Shown here: piece after piece, positions 27,451 to 37,083 of the stretch
How the letters are laid out: each line of letters starts with the position of its first letter
Numbering within the stretch: the first letter of the stretch is position 1
Source of the DNA: Gammaproteobacteria bacterium
Lineage (GTDB): Bacteria; Pseudomonadota; Gammaproteobacteria; Steroidobacterales; Steroidobacteraceae
Direction: 5' to 3'
Assembly (NCBI GenBank): GCA_028293765.1
Contig: JAQGOG010000200.1
Span: 1 to 41,711, forward strand
DNA length: 41,711 nt
Notes under the pieces: model-generated
What the model was told of the DNA's origin: nothing
Databases searched by the model: none
The model's input: the letters and a program-made list of their open reading frames with translations, nothing else
Translations under genes and position numbers: made by a program

Positions 27451-27563
27451 GTCCGCTCACTCGCAAGCAGCCGTCCCTGGAACGTGGTTCCGGCCCGGCC
27501 ATCCATGGCCGGTCGCTCCCCGCTGCGCGGCTCGCCCATCACGAGGATTGGGCGAGCGCTCAT
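27447..27563 (-). CDS. 38-codon open frame between ftsW and murG (duplicated murG start)
   Basis: The frame starts at an ATG overlapping the ftsW stop (ATGA) and ends at a TGA overlapping the murG ATG. It begins MSARPILVM, identical to MurG, and then diverges (GEPRSGERPAMDG to LLASERT). GGAG sits 8 bases upstream of its ATG, a good ribosome binding site. It has no known domain. It is probably a by-product of an insertion and duplication rather than a protein gene, but ribosomes leaving ftsW should translate it before reaching murG. Confidence 0.55.
   Translation of the reverse strand: MSARPILVMGEPRSGERPAMDGRAGTTFQGRLLASERT
27479..27512. repeat. Two adjacent palindromes inside the ftsW-murG insert
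   Basis: GGAAC-GTG-GTTCC (27479-27491) is followed 3 bases later by CCGGCCATCCATGGCCGG (27495-27512), arms CCGGCCAT/ATGGCCGG with a 2-base centre. Paired palindromes in a short intergenic insert recall REP-like or MITE-like elements. Whether this is a genome-wide repeat cannot be seen from one copy. Confidence 0.65.
27536..27563. repeat. 28-bp direct repeat, copy B (end of ftsW)
   Basis: This copy carries the ftsW stop and the start of the 38-codon frame. It is identical over 28 bases to 27423-27450. Confidence 0.95.
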
Positions 27564-28774
27564 TCGCCACGCTCCAAACTGCTCGACCGGTGGCGCACTG
27601 TCACCGAGCCGCGATTCTCGAGCATCGCCTCGTGATACACCCGCAGCAGCAATCCAACCCACGCCAATGACACGATCAGGCTCGACCGTCCGTAGCTCAT
27701 GAGTGGCAACGTCAGCCCTTTCGTCGGCAGAACTCCCATGTTCACGCCGATATTGATGAACGCCTGGATGCCCACCCAAAGACCGAAGCCCGCGGCAAGG
27801 TACGCCTGGAACCTGAGGCCCGCATCCGAGGCGAGCCGCGCAATGTAGAAGCTGCGCCAGATGAGGCCGATAAACAGCAGGAGGGTCACTATGACTCCCG
27901 CCAGTCCCAGCTCCTCTGCCAGCACGGCGAACAGGAAGTCCGTGTGCGCCTCCGGCAGATAGAACAGCTTCTGCACGCTCTCGCCGAGTCCGACCCCGAA
28001 CCACTGGCCCCGGCCGATGGCGATGAGGGACTGCGTGAGCTGGAAACCGGTGTTGTACGGATCGGCCCACGGATCGAGAAAGGCCTTGAGCCGCCGCATC
28101 CGATAGCCGGAGCTCACGGCCAGCACGCCGAAGCCCGCCACCGCAAACAGAGTCATCGCGATCACGTAGCGAAGGCGCGCACCGGCCAGAAACAATATTC
28201 CGAAGCCCGTCGCGAACAACACCGTCGCGGCACCGAAATCGGGCTCGACGAGCAGAAACGCCCCCGCCAGGCAGAGCAACCCCAGCGGCTTGGCAAGTCC
28301 GAGGAACGTCCCGCGCAGCTCTTCCTCGCGCCGCGCGGCGTAGCTCGCGATGAACACGAGCACCAGCACACGGGCCAGTTCCGACACCTGGAAGTTGAAG
28401 CTCACGATCCGCAGCCAGCGCCGGCTGCCGTTCACGGAATGCCCGAGCCCCGGCACCAGAACGGCGAACAGAAGCAGGAGCGCTGTGATGAGCAGCGGGA
28501 AGGAGAGGCGCTCGAGCAGCTCGGTCCGGATGCAGAAGACGAGTGCGGCGCAGCCTCCCCCGAGCAGCATGAGCAGGAGCTGCCGTTCGAGGTAATAAAA
28601 CGTCTCGCCACTTTCCTTGCTTGCGATCGACACCGACGCCGAAGTCACCATCACGAGGCCGAGCAGCGAGATGGCGAGAACGAGCGCAATCGTCACGGTG
28701 TCGATGTGGACAGCTCCGCCGCGCCCATTGGAGCGCGCGAAGGCCATCGTTGAGCCGGCGACAGTGCTGTTCAC
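27560..28774 (-). CDS. ftsW: Peptidoglycan glycosyltransferase FtsW (SEDS family)
   Basis: FtsW polymerises lipid II into septal glycan strands together with FtsI. From the GTG at 28774 the protein has 404 residues and about ten membrane segments. Family blocks include SRRWLRIVSFNFQVSELARV (catalytic-cavity region), LVEPDFGAATVLFATGFGI, ESVQKLFYLPEAHTDFLFAV and the end block GLTLPLMSYGRSSLIVSL. The GTG overlaps the murD stop (GTGA) and has GGAG about 10 bases upstream; ATG at 28747 is an alternative. A longer frame to 28945 runs inside murD and is rejected. Confidence 0.96.
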   Translation of the reverse strand: MNSTVAGSTMAFARSNGRGGAVHIDTVTIALVLAISLLGLVMVTSASVSIASKESGETFYYLERQLLLMLLGGGCAALVFCIRTELLERLSFPLLITALLLLFAVLVPGLGHSVNGSRRWLRIVSFNFQVSELARVLVLVFIASYAARREEELRGTFLGLAKPLGLLCLAGAFLLVEPDFGAATVLFATGFGILFLAGARLRYVIAMTLFAVAGFGVLAVSSGYRMRRLKAFLDPWADPYNTGFQLTQSLIAIGRGQWFGVGLGESVQKLFYLPEAHTDFLFAVLAEELGLAGVIVTLLLFIGLIWRSFYIARLASDAGLRFQAYLAAGFGLWVGIQAFINIGVNMGVLPTKGLTLPLMSYGRSSLIVSLAWVGLLLRVYHEAMLENRGSVTVRHRSSSLERGE

Positions 28775-30126
28775 GCCGCGAGCTCCTTCACTGCTTGAGT
28801 GAACACAGCTCCGCGGTGTGTGTAGTCGCGGAACATGTCCAGGCTCGCGCACGCGGGTGACAGGAGCACCGTATCGCCGGGCTGCGCCGCTCCTGCCGCT
28901 GCCCGCACGGCTTCTTCCAGTGAGGCGCACAACTGGAACGTGCACACGCCTCGTAGAGCAGCGGCTATGGCCGAAGCGTCGCGGCCTATCAGTACGGTGT
29001 GGCGCACTTTCCCGCGGAAGGCAGCGGCGAGGAGCGCGAAATCCTGATTCTTGCCATCGCCGCCCGCGATCATGACGAGCGGGCCTTGCATGCCGCTGAC
29101 CGCGGCGATCGTGGCGCCGACGTTGGTACCCTTCGAGTCGTTGATATAGGTGACACCGTGAATGTCAGCTACCCACTGCGACCGATGCGGCAGGCCAGGG
29201 AATGCCGCGAGCTCGGTCAGCATGGCCGGCATGGCCAAATCAAGCGCTTCGCCAAGCGCCAGTGCGGCGAGTGCATTGGCGGCGTTATGAAGACCCTTGA
29301 TCTTCAGCGCAGACACGGGCAACAACGGCTCGCCCCTGCGGGTGAGCCACCACTCGAGGTCGCGAGTCGCCACCGCGTAGTCGGTTCCGATCGAAGCTCG
29401 AAGTGAGAAGCTCAGCGTGCGCTGCCCCGGTCGCGGCATCGCCGCCACGAGTGGATCGTCGAGATTGATCACGGCGGTGTCGCACCGGGCGAAGATGCGA
29501 GCTTTCTCCTGCGCGTACGCTTCGACAGACGCGTAACGATCGAGATGATCGGGACTTACGTTCAGTACCACCGCGGCCTTGAGGTCGAGCGAGCTGGTCG
29601 CTTCCAGCTGAAAGCTCGACAGCTCCAGTACATAAAGCTGAGTCGGATGCGGCTCCTGGCCAGTGCTTAGGAGATCCAATGCCGGCTCACCGAGGTTGCC
29701 GCCTACGCGTACCCGGATTCCGGCGCGCTCGGCCATGCGCCCGAGGAGGGTCGTCACCGTGCTCTTGCCGTTCGTGCCCGTGACTCCGACAACGGGCGCA
29801 TCGACAGCGCGGGCAAACAACTCGATGTCGCCGACAACCTCGAGTCCGCGACGGCGAGCCTCCACGAAGAACGGCTCCCCGAGCGATACTCCTGGAGAAG
29901 CGACGACACAGACCGCGTCATCGAGTAACCGGGTGTCGAGTCCCCCAACACTCACCGGAATCCCCGGATCGAGCGCGGTGAGACCTGCAAGCTCAGGCGG
30001 CTGCTGGCGTGTATCGGTCACCGCAAGCCGCCAGCCGCGCGAGTGCAGGTAGCGCGCGCAGGACAACCCCGTGCGGCCGAGCCCGACAATCACAGCGGAA
30101 GAGGGTTTGGCGGTGGTCGCGGTCAT
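28771..30126 (-). CDS. murD: UDP-N-acetylmuramoyl-L-alanine--D-glutamate ligase MurD
   Basis: MurD adds D-glutamate to UDP-MurNAc-L-Ala. From the ATG at 30126 it has 451 residues. The UDP-binding start is [21 protein letters not shown], the ATP loop is [18 protein letters not shown], and the region [14 protein letters not shown] is typical of Mur[18 protein letters not shown] and [16 protein letters not shown] form the C-terminal domain. The start overlaps the mraY stop as ATGA. A longer frame to 30444 lies inside mraY and has no Mur similarity. Confidence 0.97.
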   Translation of the reverse strand: MTATTAKPSSAVIVGLGRTGLSCARYLHSRGWRLAVTDTRQQPPELAGLTALDPGIPVSVGGLDTRLLDDAVCVVASPGVSLGEPFFVEARRRGLEVVGDIELFARAVDAPVVGVTGTNGKSTVTTLLGRMAERAGIRVRVGGNLGEPALDLLSTGQEPHPTQLYVLELSSFQLEATSSLDLKAAVVLNVSPDHLDRYASVEAYAQEKARIFARCDTAVINLDDPLVAAMPRPGQRTLSFSLRASIGTDYAVATRDLEWWLTRRGEPLLPVSALKIKGLHNAANALAALALGEALDLAMPAMLTELAAFPGLPHRSQWVADIHGVTYINDSKGTNVGATIAAVSGMQGPLVMIAGGDGKNQDFALLAAAFRGKVRHTVLIGRDASAIAAALRGVCTFQLCASLEEAVRAAAGAAQPGDTVLLSPACASLDMFRDYTHRGAVFTQAVKELAA

Positions 30127-31208
30127 CGCAATTTCAGCGTCGCAAGACCGGCCAGCACGAGCAGCAGCGAGATGATCCAGAAGCGCACGATCACCTTGGG
30201 CTCGGCCCAGCCCTTGAGCTCGAAATGGTGATGGATCGGCGCCATCTTGAAGATGCGCTTGCCGGTCAGCTTGAAAGAAGCGACCTGGAGGATGACGGAG
30301 GCCGTCTCGAGGACGAAGACGCCACCCATTACCAGGGCGACTATTTCCTGGCGCACGATCACGGCAATGACGCCGATCGAGGCGCCGATGGCGAGCGCGC
30401 CGACGTCGCCCATGAACACCTGCGCGGGATAGGAGTTGAACCACAGGAATCCCAGTCCCGCCCCTGCCATGGCCGCGCAGAAGATCAGCAACTCGCCCGC
30501 ACCGCGAATCTCCGGAATCTGCAGGTAGTGCGCGAACACGGCGTTACCGCTCGCGTAGGCGAAGATGCCGAGGGCGGCAATCACGAGCGCCGCGGGCATG
30601 ATCGCGAGGCCGTCGAGGCCGTCGGTCAGATTCACCGCGTTACTCATGCCGACGATCATCAGATACGTGATCGAAATGAAGCCGAAAGCGGACAGCGGCT
30701 CCGCGAAGGTCTTGAACAAGGGCAGGAACAAAGTCGTCTCTGCCGGACTCGTCGCGGTGAAATAGAGCGTGGCGGCCGTCGAGAGACCGGCCACCGACTG
30801 CCAGAAGTACTTCCAGCGGGCCACGAGCCCCCTCGGGTTGCGGATGACCAGCTTCAGGTAGTCGTCGTAGAACCCGATGAAGCCGAACGCGAACGTGACG
30901 CCGAGTACGGTCCAGACGAGCCGGTTCGACAGCTCCGCCCACAGCATCGTGCTCACGAGCGTCGTCACGAGAATCAGGGCTCCCCCCATGGTCGGCGTGC
31001 CGGCCTTGGGCAGGTGCGTCTTCGGGCCGTCATCGCGCACTACCTGTCCGATCCGATAGCGCGACAGACGCGAGATCATGGCCGGACCCACGATGAGCGA
31101 AATCGCAAGCGACGACACCGTCGCCAGGATCGCCCGGAACGTCAGGTACGAGAAGACATTGAGGCCGGAGATCCGGCCGGTGAACTGTTGTGTCAGCCAG
31201 TACAGCAC
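30123..31208 (-). CDS. mraY: Phospho-N-acetylmuramoyl-pentapeptide transferase MraY
   Basis: MraY transfers phospho-MurNAc-pentapeptide to undecaprenyl phosphate, making lipid I. The 361-residue protein has ten predicted membrane segments, [13 protein letters not shown], the catalytic Asp-rich [11 protein letters not shown], and the His-rich [17 protein letters not shown]. The start is GTG (GTG CTG TAC TGG), directly abutting the murF stop. This is the only mur-mur junction in the cluster without an overlap. Confidence 0.97.
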   Translation of the reverse strand: MLYWLTQQFTGRISGLNVFSYLTFRAILATVSSLAISLIVGPAMISRLSRYRIGQVVRDDGPKTHLPKAGTPTMGGALILVTTLVSTMLWAELSNRLVWTVLGVTFAFGFIGFYDDYLKLVIRNPRGLVARWKYFWQSVAGLSTAATLYFTATSPAETTLFLPLFKTFAEPLSAFGFISITYLMIVGMSNAVNLTDGLDGLAIMPAALVIAALGIFAYASGNAVFAHYLQIPEIRGAGELLIFCAAMAGAGLGFLWFNSYPAQVFMGDVGALAIGASIGVIAVIVRQEIVALVMGGVFVLETASVILQVASFKLTGKRIFKMAPIHHHFELKGWAEPKVIVRFWIISLLLVLAGLATLKLR

Positions 31209-32591
31209 TTAGTGGCCGCCTGTCGGTTGGATTGATCCCTGTACGAGCGCATCGACGACGCGCTCGAGCCGGTTGACGCGCGAACCCTTGACGAGCACGC
31301 GCACTGCCGGTCCGGCGGCCCCGAGCTCCAGCGTCAGCGCGTAAGAAAGCGCCTGCGTGTCGGGGAACCATTGGCCCCCGGGACCGAAGCTCTCCACGGC
31401 CAGCTTCGCGAGCGCTCCCGTTGCATACAGGCGCTCGATGCCATGCGCGCGCGCGAATTCACCGATCTGCGTATGGGAAACCTGCGCGAACTCGCCGAGC
31501 TCGGCCATGTCCCCGAGCACCAGCCATTTGCTGCCGTCGAGCTCTGCGAGCACTTCGATTCCCGCGCGCACCGAGCTCGGATTGGCGTTGTAGGAGTCGT
31601 CGATGATCCAGGCGCCGCTCGTCGATTTTTTGAATTGCAGCCGTCCCGCCGCCGCGCGCACGGCCCCGAGGCCCGTGACGATGTGTTCGAGGCTCGCACC
31701 GGCTGCCGCCGCAGCCGCGGCCGCCGCCAGCGAGTTGGCAACGTTATGGCGACCGCCCATATGAAGCTCTATGGCAGCGCTGCCGAGCGGGCTCGAGAGC
31801 TCGAAGTGCGTCAAGAATCCTTCGGGACCGATCGTCGTCAGCACTCCGGTGGCCGTGAAGTCGGCGGATTTACGCACCCCGAAGGTCACGACTCGCGCGG
31901 GCGTCATACCACGCCACAGGTCCACAAACTCATCATCGGCGTTGATGACCGCAGTCGCGTCCGGCGCAAGACCCTGCACCGTCTCGCCTTCCGCGCGCGC
32001 CACGCCCTCGAGGCTGCCGAATCCTTCCAGGTGTTCCGCGCCGGCGTTCGTAATCATGCCGATCGTCGGGCGGCCAATTCGCACGAGAGCGGCCACATCG
32101 CCGGCTCGATTGGCGCCCATTTCCACGACTGCAAAACGATGCGTCGCTTCTATTCGCAGTAGTGTGAGCGGCACGCCGATGTGGTTGTTGAGATTGCCAC
32201 GGGTGGCCAGGCAGCTGCCCATCTGGCCCAGAATCGACGCCGTCATCTCCTTGGCGGTCGTCTTGCCATTGCTGCCGGCGACGCCGACCACCGGGATGTT
32301 GAACTGCTCCCGCCACTCGTGTGACGCGCGTTCGAGTGCCTCCTGCGTATCAGCGACAACGATCTGAGGCAGCGCCACGGACTGCTCGGTGTCCACCAGG
32401 GCACCTGCCGCACCGGCGGACAATGCCGTGCCGACGAACTCATTCCCATTGAAGTTAGGGCCGCGCAAGGCGACGAAGAGCGCACCCCGCGACAACGTGC
32501 GCGTGTCGCTCGAAACGCTCGAGTAAGGGCTATCCGCCCCATTGAGCCGACCGCCACAGGCCTTTGCGAAAGCTGCCAGCGTCTGTTTCAT
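31209..32591 (-). CDS. murF: UDP-MurNAc-tripeptide--D-alanyl-D-alanine ligase MurF
   Basis: MurF adds the D-Ala-D-Ala dipeptide made by Ddl, completing the pentapeptide. The 460-residue protein has the N-terminal DTRTLSRGALFVALRGPNFNG domain, ATP loop GVAGSNGKTTAKEM, EMGANRAGDVAAL and the C-terminal IDDSYNANPSSVRAGIEVL. The ATG overlaps the murE stop (ATGA, 32588-32591). Confidence 0.97.
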   Translation of the reverse strand: MKQTLAAFAKACGGRLNGADSPYSSVSSDTRTLSRGALFVALRGPNFNGNEFVGTALSAGAAGALVDTEQSVALPQIVVADTQEALERASHEWREQFNIPVVGVAGSNGKTTAKEMTASILGQMGSCLATRGNLNNHIGVPLTLLRIEATHRFAVVEMGANRAGDVAALVRIGRPTIGMITNAGAEHLEGFGSLEGVARAEGETVQGLAPDATAVINADDEFVDLWRGMTPARVVTFGVRKSADFTATGVLTTIGPEGFLTHFELSSPLGSAAIELHMGGRHNVANSLAAAAAAAAAGASLEHIVTGLGAVRAAAGRLQFKKSTSGAWIIDDSYNANPSSVRAGIEVLAELDGSKWLVLGDMAELGEFAQVSHTQIGEFARAHGIERLYATGALAKLAVESFGPGGQWFPDTQALSYALTLELGAAGPAVRVLVKGSRVNRLERVVDALVQGSIQPTGGH

Positions 32592-34120
32592 GGCCGCAGC
32601 CTCTCGAGCTCGGCGCTGACGATCGCCTGATCCTGGAAGGGCCGGCGCACGGTTCCGTAGATCTGGTAGTCCTCGTGGCCCTTGCCAGCTATGAGTACGA
32701 CATCCTCGGGGGCGGAACGATGGAGCGCCGCTCGGATCGCCAGCGCCCGATCGTGCTCGACAAGGGCCGGGGCCTGGTGCGCGATCCCCGTCAGGATGTC
32801 CGTAACGATGCGGACGGGATCTTCGGTGCGCGGATTGTCATCCGTCACAATCACGTCGTCCGCCAGCTCCGCGGCAACGTGACCCATCAATGGACGCTTC
32901 CCGGCGTCGCGATCGCCGCCGCAGCCGAACACGACGCGGAGCCGTCCCCGGCAGTGTAATCGCGCCGCTGCGAGAGCTTTCGCGAGTGCGTCTGGCGTAT
33001 GCGCGTAATCCACTATCGCGAGTGGCGTCACGCCGCGTCCGCCAAACATTTCCATACGGCCACTCGCGGCGCGGCACTGGGCGAGTGCCCGCGCGGCTTG
33101 GGCCAAGGGAATGTTCCATGCGAGCAACACAGCCAGCACCGTCAAGACATTATCAACGTTGAACTCACCAATCATTCGCACTGTGAGCTCGTCAGAACCC
33201 CAGCTCGATTCCACACCGATCACGAGACCGGATGGGTCAGGTGTCACTCGGGCTGCGCGTACGAACTCTGCGTGTCGCAACGAGCTGACAGCGGCGGCAT
33301 CCTTCCGCGTAGTGATGACCAGACGCGCCGGCGAAAGTTGCGCCGCCAGCTGTAGCCCAAAAGCGTCATCGACATTGACGATGCGATTGGCCAGAGACGG
33401 CCACGCAAAGAGGCGCGCCTTGGCTGCACCGTAGGCTTCCATCGTGCCGTGATAATCGAGATGGTCACGGGTGAGATTCGTGAACGCTGCCGTGTTAAAG
33501 CGCACGCCGGCGACACGGTCCTGATCGAGCGCATGGGAAGAGACTTCCATGCTCACGCACTCGGCCCCGAGGCTCCTTAGCGAGGCAAGATGACGGTGAA
33601 CACTCACCGCATCGGACGTCGTGTGTTCCGTTGCCGTAACGGTCGGCGGCATCCCAAAGCCGAGCGTACCCATGTAAGCCGCCGGCCGGCCGCAGAACTG
33701 CAGCGCTTGCGCCAAAAGCCACGCACACGTCGTCTTACCGTTCGTCCCGGTGATACCTGCCATCGTCAGCGCCTGCGACGGCGCGCCGAAGAAACGATCC
33801 GCGATGATTCCCGCGCGTTGACTCAGGTGCGGAACGGCCGCCACAAAAATGTCGGACCCGAGCTGCGGTACGGGTTCGCCAGGAGATCCTTCGAAGAGCA
33901 CAGCGCGAGCCCCACGTGCAACGGCTTGCCCTGCGAACCTCAGTCCGTGATGCGTCCGGCCTTTACAGGCAAGGAACAAAGACCCCGGCGATACGGCGCG
34001 GCTGTCCAGAGTCAAGTCACTCACGACGATTCCCGCGGGCACGTCTACGAAGCCGGCAGTAATGTCAGCGAGAGGTCGAGCCACGGCGGGGTGGCCCATT
34101 TGAGATTCGACTCCGGTCAT
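32588..34120 (-). CDS. murE: UDP-MurNAc-L-Ala-D-Glu--2,6-diaminopimelate ligase MurE
   Basis: MurE adds the third amino acid of the stem peptide. The 510-residue protein has DSRAVSPGSLFLACKGRTHHG, ATP loop GITGTNGKTTCAWLLAQ and VSMEVSSHALDQDRVAG. The motif DNPRTEDP is diagnostic for meso-diaminopimelate rather than lysine, so the wall is of the usual Gram-negative type. The ATG overlaps the ftsI stop (ATGA). A second in-frame ATG seven codons later is possible. Confidence 0.97.
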   Translation of the reverse strand: MTGVESQMGHPAVARPLADITAGFVDVPAGIVVSDLTLDSRAVSPGSLFLACKGRTHHGLRFAGQAVARGARAVLFEGSPGEPVPQLGSDIFVAAVPHLSQRAGIIADRFFGAPSQALTMAGITGTNGKTTCAWLLAQALQFCGRPAAYMGTLGFGMPPTVTATEHTTSDAVSVHRHLASLRSLGAECVSMEVSSHALDQDRVAGVRFNTAAFTNLTRDHLDYHGTMEAYGAAKARLFAWPSLANRIVNVDDAFGLQLAAQLSPARLVITTRKDAAAVSSLRHAEFVRAARVTPDPSGLVIGVESSWGSDELTVRMIGEFNVDNVLTVLAVLLAWNIPLAQAARALAQCRAASGRMEMFGGRGVTPLAIVDYAHTPDALAKALAAARLHCRGRLRVVFGCGGDRDAGKRPLMGHVAAELADDVIVTDDNPRTEDPVRIVTDILTGIAHQAPALVEHDRALAIRAALHRSAPEDVVLIAGKGHEDYQIYGTVRRPFQDQAIVSAELERLRP

Positions 34121-35865
34121 TGCAGGGCCGCGGTACGTACGGTTGAAGGTGTCGGGGTCGACGGCAATTCCTCGGGAGCGTTCACAGACTTATCGGGCGC
34201 AACGGCAAGCAGGCGCAGCGCGCCACCGACGATCTGCGAAAACACCGGCGCAGAGACGGTGCCACCCTGATGCTCCGTGCCTTGCGGTTCGTCGATGACG
34301 ACGACGGCCGCCAATCGGGGATTGGTTGCCGGCGCGACACCGCCGAACACGGCCATAAAGCGATCCGTGGAGTAGCCTCCGGCGGTGGCTTTCCACGCGG
34401 TACCCGTTTTGCCCGACACGCGATAGCCCGGAATAGCGGCCCGCTTGCCGGTCGCGCCCTCGGCGACGACAACGGACTCGAGCATCCCGATGAGCTCGCG
34501 GCAAGCATGGTCATCCAACACGCGCTGTCCGACGGGAGGGGTGTCCACACGCAAAAAGGAGACGGGCCGAACCAAGCCGTGCGCGCCGATCGTCGCGTAC
34601 GCGTGCGCGAGCTGAAGCGGCGTAACCGAAAGCCCGTAACCGTGAGACATGGTGGCGATACCGATCGGCCGCCATTGCGAGTAGTTCGCAAGAAGACCGG
34701 CCGACTCGCCGGGATACCCGCTAGTCGTGACCTGGCCGAAGCCGAGGTGCGTGAGGGTGGTCCAGATCTGCTCCGGCGCGAGACTGAGGGCGAGGCGCGC
34801 CATACCGACGTTCGAGCTCTTCGCAAGTACCGTGGCGATGTTGACCGCGCCGAGGTTGTGCTCGTCCTCTATGGGCTTCACGCCGACTTTGAAGTACCCG
34901 GGCGACGTGTCGATGATGCTTCGGTCGTCGTACTTTCCGGAGGCGATGCCCGCCGCCACGAAGAACGGCTTGATGGACGATCCCGGCTCGAAGATGTCGG
35001 TCGCCGCACGGTTGCGATAGGTCGCCGCGATCATCTGGTCGCGATCGTTGGGGTTGTAAGCGGGCTGGTTCACCATGGCGAGCACTTCGCCGGTCGCGAT
35101 ATCGAGCACCACGACGGAACCGGCGCTGGCGCCCCGATCGCGGATCGCCCCCTTGAGCTCGCGGTAGGCGAGATATTGGATACGAAGGTCGATCGACAGC
35201 ACCAGGTCGCGACCCGGACGCGCGGGGCGGATGCTCTCTACGTTCTGCACGATGCGTCCGTAGCGGTCTTGAATGACACGCTTCGCACCGTTCTCGCCTG
35301 CGAGCCAGTGATCGAACGCCAACTCGAGGCCTTCCTGCCCGGCGTCGTCGACATTCGTAAATCCGAGGATGTGTCCAGCCACTTCGCCCGAAGGGTAGAA
35401 CCGGCGGTACTCGCGCGAAAGATAAACGCCGGGAATGCCAAGCGCCTTGATCTGCTCCGCCTCGGACGGCTGACGATGCCGCGCGAGATAGAGGAAGTCG
35501 CGATCCAGGTTGCTCGTGATGCGGCGTGTGAGCTCCTGCCTGTCTTGTTTCAGCGCGGACGCAAGCCGGGGAAGTTGATCGGGCGCGAGCGCGAGCTCCT
35601 TCGGATTCGCCCAAATGGAATCGACAGGCGTGCTGACGGCCAGCGGCTCACCGTAACGATCAGTGATGGTGCCACGATGAGCGGAGATCTCAGCAACGCG
35701 TGAGAAGCGCGCGTCGCCTTCCTTCGCCAGAAAGCTATGATCGACGAGCTGCAGGTTGACCGCGCGGTACACGAGAGCCGAGGCGCTACAGATCAGCAAG
35801 CCGATCAGGACATACGCCCTCCAGCGGAACGAGCCCGGTGCGTCAAATGAGCTGCGTGACTTCAT
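34117..35865 (-). CDS. ftsI: Septal peptidoglycan transpeptidase FtsI (PBP3)
   Basis: FtsI cross-links septal peptidoglycan and is the partner of FtsW. From the ATG at 35865 it has 582 residues: a short cytoplasmic tail, one membrane segment (about 18-38), a pedestal domain with RGTITDRYGEPLAVS, and the class B transpeptidase. The three active-site motifs are intact: SxxK at Ser296-Lys299 (EPGSSIKPF), SxN at Ser350-Asn352 (AKSSNVG) and KTG at 486-488. The start overlaps the ftsL stop as ATGA. A longer frame to 35985 lies in ftsL and is rejected. Confidence 0.97.
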   Translation of the reverse strand: MKSRSSFDAPGSFRWRAYVLIGLLICSASALVYRAVNLQLVDHSFLAKEGDARFSRVAEISAHRGTITDRYGEPLAVSTPVDSIWANPKELALAPDQLPRLASALKQDRQELTRRITSNLDRDFLYLARHRQPSEAEQIKALGIPGVYLSREYRRFYPSGEVAGHILGFTNVDDAGQEGLELAFDHWLAGENGAKRVIQDRYGRIVQNVESIRPARPGRDLVLSIDLRIQYLAYRELKGAIRDRGASAGSVVVLDIATGEVLAMVNQPAYNPNDRDQMIAATYRNRAATDIFEPGSSIKPFFVAAGIASGKYDDRSIIDTSPGYFKVGVKPIEDEHNLGAVNIATVLAKSSNVGMARLALSLAPEQIWTTLTHLGFGQVTTSGYPGESAGLLANYSQWRPIGIATMSHGYGLSVTPLQLAHAYATIGAHGLVRPVSFLRVDTPPVGQRVLDDHACRELIGMLESVVVAEGATGKRAAIPGYRVSGKTGTAWKATAGGYSTDRFMAVFGGVAPATNPRLAAVVVIDEPQGTEHQGGTVSAPVFSQIVGGALRLLAVAPDKSVNAPEELPSTPTPSTVRTAALQ

Positions 35866-36146
35866 GGCGCGATGATCTCGATCTCCTTCGGAGGAGGCAT
35901 CGCCATGTGGAGTTTGGTGCTCGCAACCCGTTCGACGAAGGCATGAGTGGACCAGGCGCTCTGCTCGAGCTGCAACTGACCCCACTCGATTTCCACGTTG
36001 TCCCGGCGTGCATTCAGCTGCTCGAGCTCGACGAACATCTCGCGCGCGCGATGCTTGCAGTACACGGCACCCGCAGCCGACCCGAGCGCCGCCACCCAGA
36101 GGACAGGCACCACAAGGACGAGTGTTTTGCTGCTCAGGATGTTCAT
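35862..36146 (-). CDS. ftsL: Cell division protein FtsL
   Basis: FtsL forms a complex with FtsB and FtsQ and activates FtsWI. The 94-residue product has a short N-terminus, one membrane segment (about 8-29) and a periplasmic coiled coil (REMFVELEQLNARRDNVEIEWGQLQLEQ). It ends ASTKLHMAMPPPKEIEIIAP, with the typical late LxM-P stretch. FtsL sequences are poorly conserved, so the call rests on size, topology and position between rsmH and ftsI. The ATG at 36146 is the only sensible start, 10 bases after the rsmH stop. Confidence 0.93.
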   Translation of the reverse strand: MNILSSKTLVLVVPVLWVAALGSAAGAVYCKHRAREMFVELEQLNARRDNVEIEWGQLQLEQSAWSTHAFVERVASTKLHMAMPPPKEIEIIAP

Positions 36147-36156
36147 CTCGGCACGC

Positions 36157-37083
36157 TCATCTGAGTTTCTCCGCGACCCGCAACAGCGCGCTGCGCGAAC
36201 GCGGGTTGCGCCCGACTTCCACTTCTCCCGCACGTGCTTTGCGGCCGACGAGCTTCAAACGCGGCTGCAGACTGGGCGGGATGACGGGCAGATCAACGAG
36301 CGCGGCGTCGATCTCCGACTCACGCTTCATGAAACGTTTGACGATTCGGTCCTCGAGGGAATGGAAACTGATGACCGCAAGCCGTCCACCCGTATCCAAC
36401 ACATCCAGAGCGGCGGCCAGACCCCTCTCGAGCTGGCCCAGCTCGTCGTTGATGAACATGCGCAATGCCTGAAATGTGCGCGTCGCGGGATTCTTCCCCG
36501 GCTCCCGCGTCCGGACGGCGCGCGCGACGATCGCCGCAAGTTGCGCTGTCCGCTCGATCGGCTGCTCGAGCCGTGCAGCTACGATCGCTTGCGCGACTCG
36601 GCGCGCGAAGCGTTCCTCTCCGAGACTCGCGATCACTTCGCGAATCTCGTCGACGCCCGCCCGAGCGAGCCAGGCAGAGACCGGCTCGCCGCGTGACGGG
36701 TCCATACGCATATCGATCGGACCGTCGGCGCGGAAGCTGAAGCCGCGGCTCGGGTCGTCGAGTTGCGGGGAGGAGACACCGAGGTCGAAGAGCACGCCCC
36801 GGCAAGGGCGACCGTGCGCGTGTGCCTGCACGCACGCGCCGAGGTCGGCAAACGACGAGTGCACGAGCGTAAGCCGCATTTCGTCGGCAAAGCGCTCACG
36901 CCCGGCCGCGATGGCCTGAGGGTCCCTGTCGATCGCGAGCACGCGGCCTTCTCGACCCAGGGTCTGGAGAATGAGTGCCGTATGGCCGCCACGCCCGAAC
37001 GTCGCATCGACATAGTACCCGCCCGCGTCGAGCGCCAACGCCGCGAGCGCCTCTCCGACAAGCACTGGTGTGTGCTCATGCAC
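36157..37083 (-). CDS. rsmH: 16S rRNA m4C1402 methyltransferase RsmH (MraW)
   Basis: RsmH methylates N4 of C1402 in 16S rRNA at the P site; RsmI at 40385 adds the 2'-O-methyl group to the same base, so both enzymes lie in this window. The 308-residue protein begins HEHTPVLVGEALAAL, and has the SAM motif YYVDATFGRGGHTALIL, VLFDLGVSSPQLDDPSRGFSF and the end block RNPRSRSALLRVAEKLR. The start is GTG at 37083, which fits the family N-terminus exactly. Confidence 0.97.
   Translation of the reverse strand: MHEHTPVLVGEALAALALDAGGYYVDATFGRGGHTALILQTLGREGRVLAIDRDPQAIAAGRERFADEMRLTLVHSSFADLGACVQAHAHGRPCRGVLFDLGVSSPQLDDPSRGFSFRADGPIDMRMDPSRGEPVSAWLARAGVDEIREVIASLGEERFARRVAQAIVAARLEQPIERTAQLAAIVARAVRTREPGKNPATRTFQALRMFINDELGQLERGLAAALDVLDTGGRLAVISFHSLEDRIVKRFMKRESEIDAALVDLPVIPPSLQPRLKLVGRKARAGEVEVGRNPRSRSALLRVAEKLR

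Noticed and set aside
30009-31235. A 408-codon plus-strand open frame opposite mraY
   Set aside because: It is very hydrophilic, the mirror image of the membrane protein codons of mraY, and has no recognisable domain.
34270-35703. A 477-codon plus-strand open frame opposite ftsI
   Set aside because: It is antisense to intact ftsI with all catalytic motifs; composition is typical of a shadow frame.
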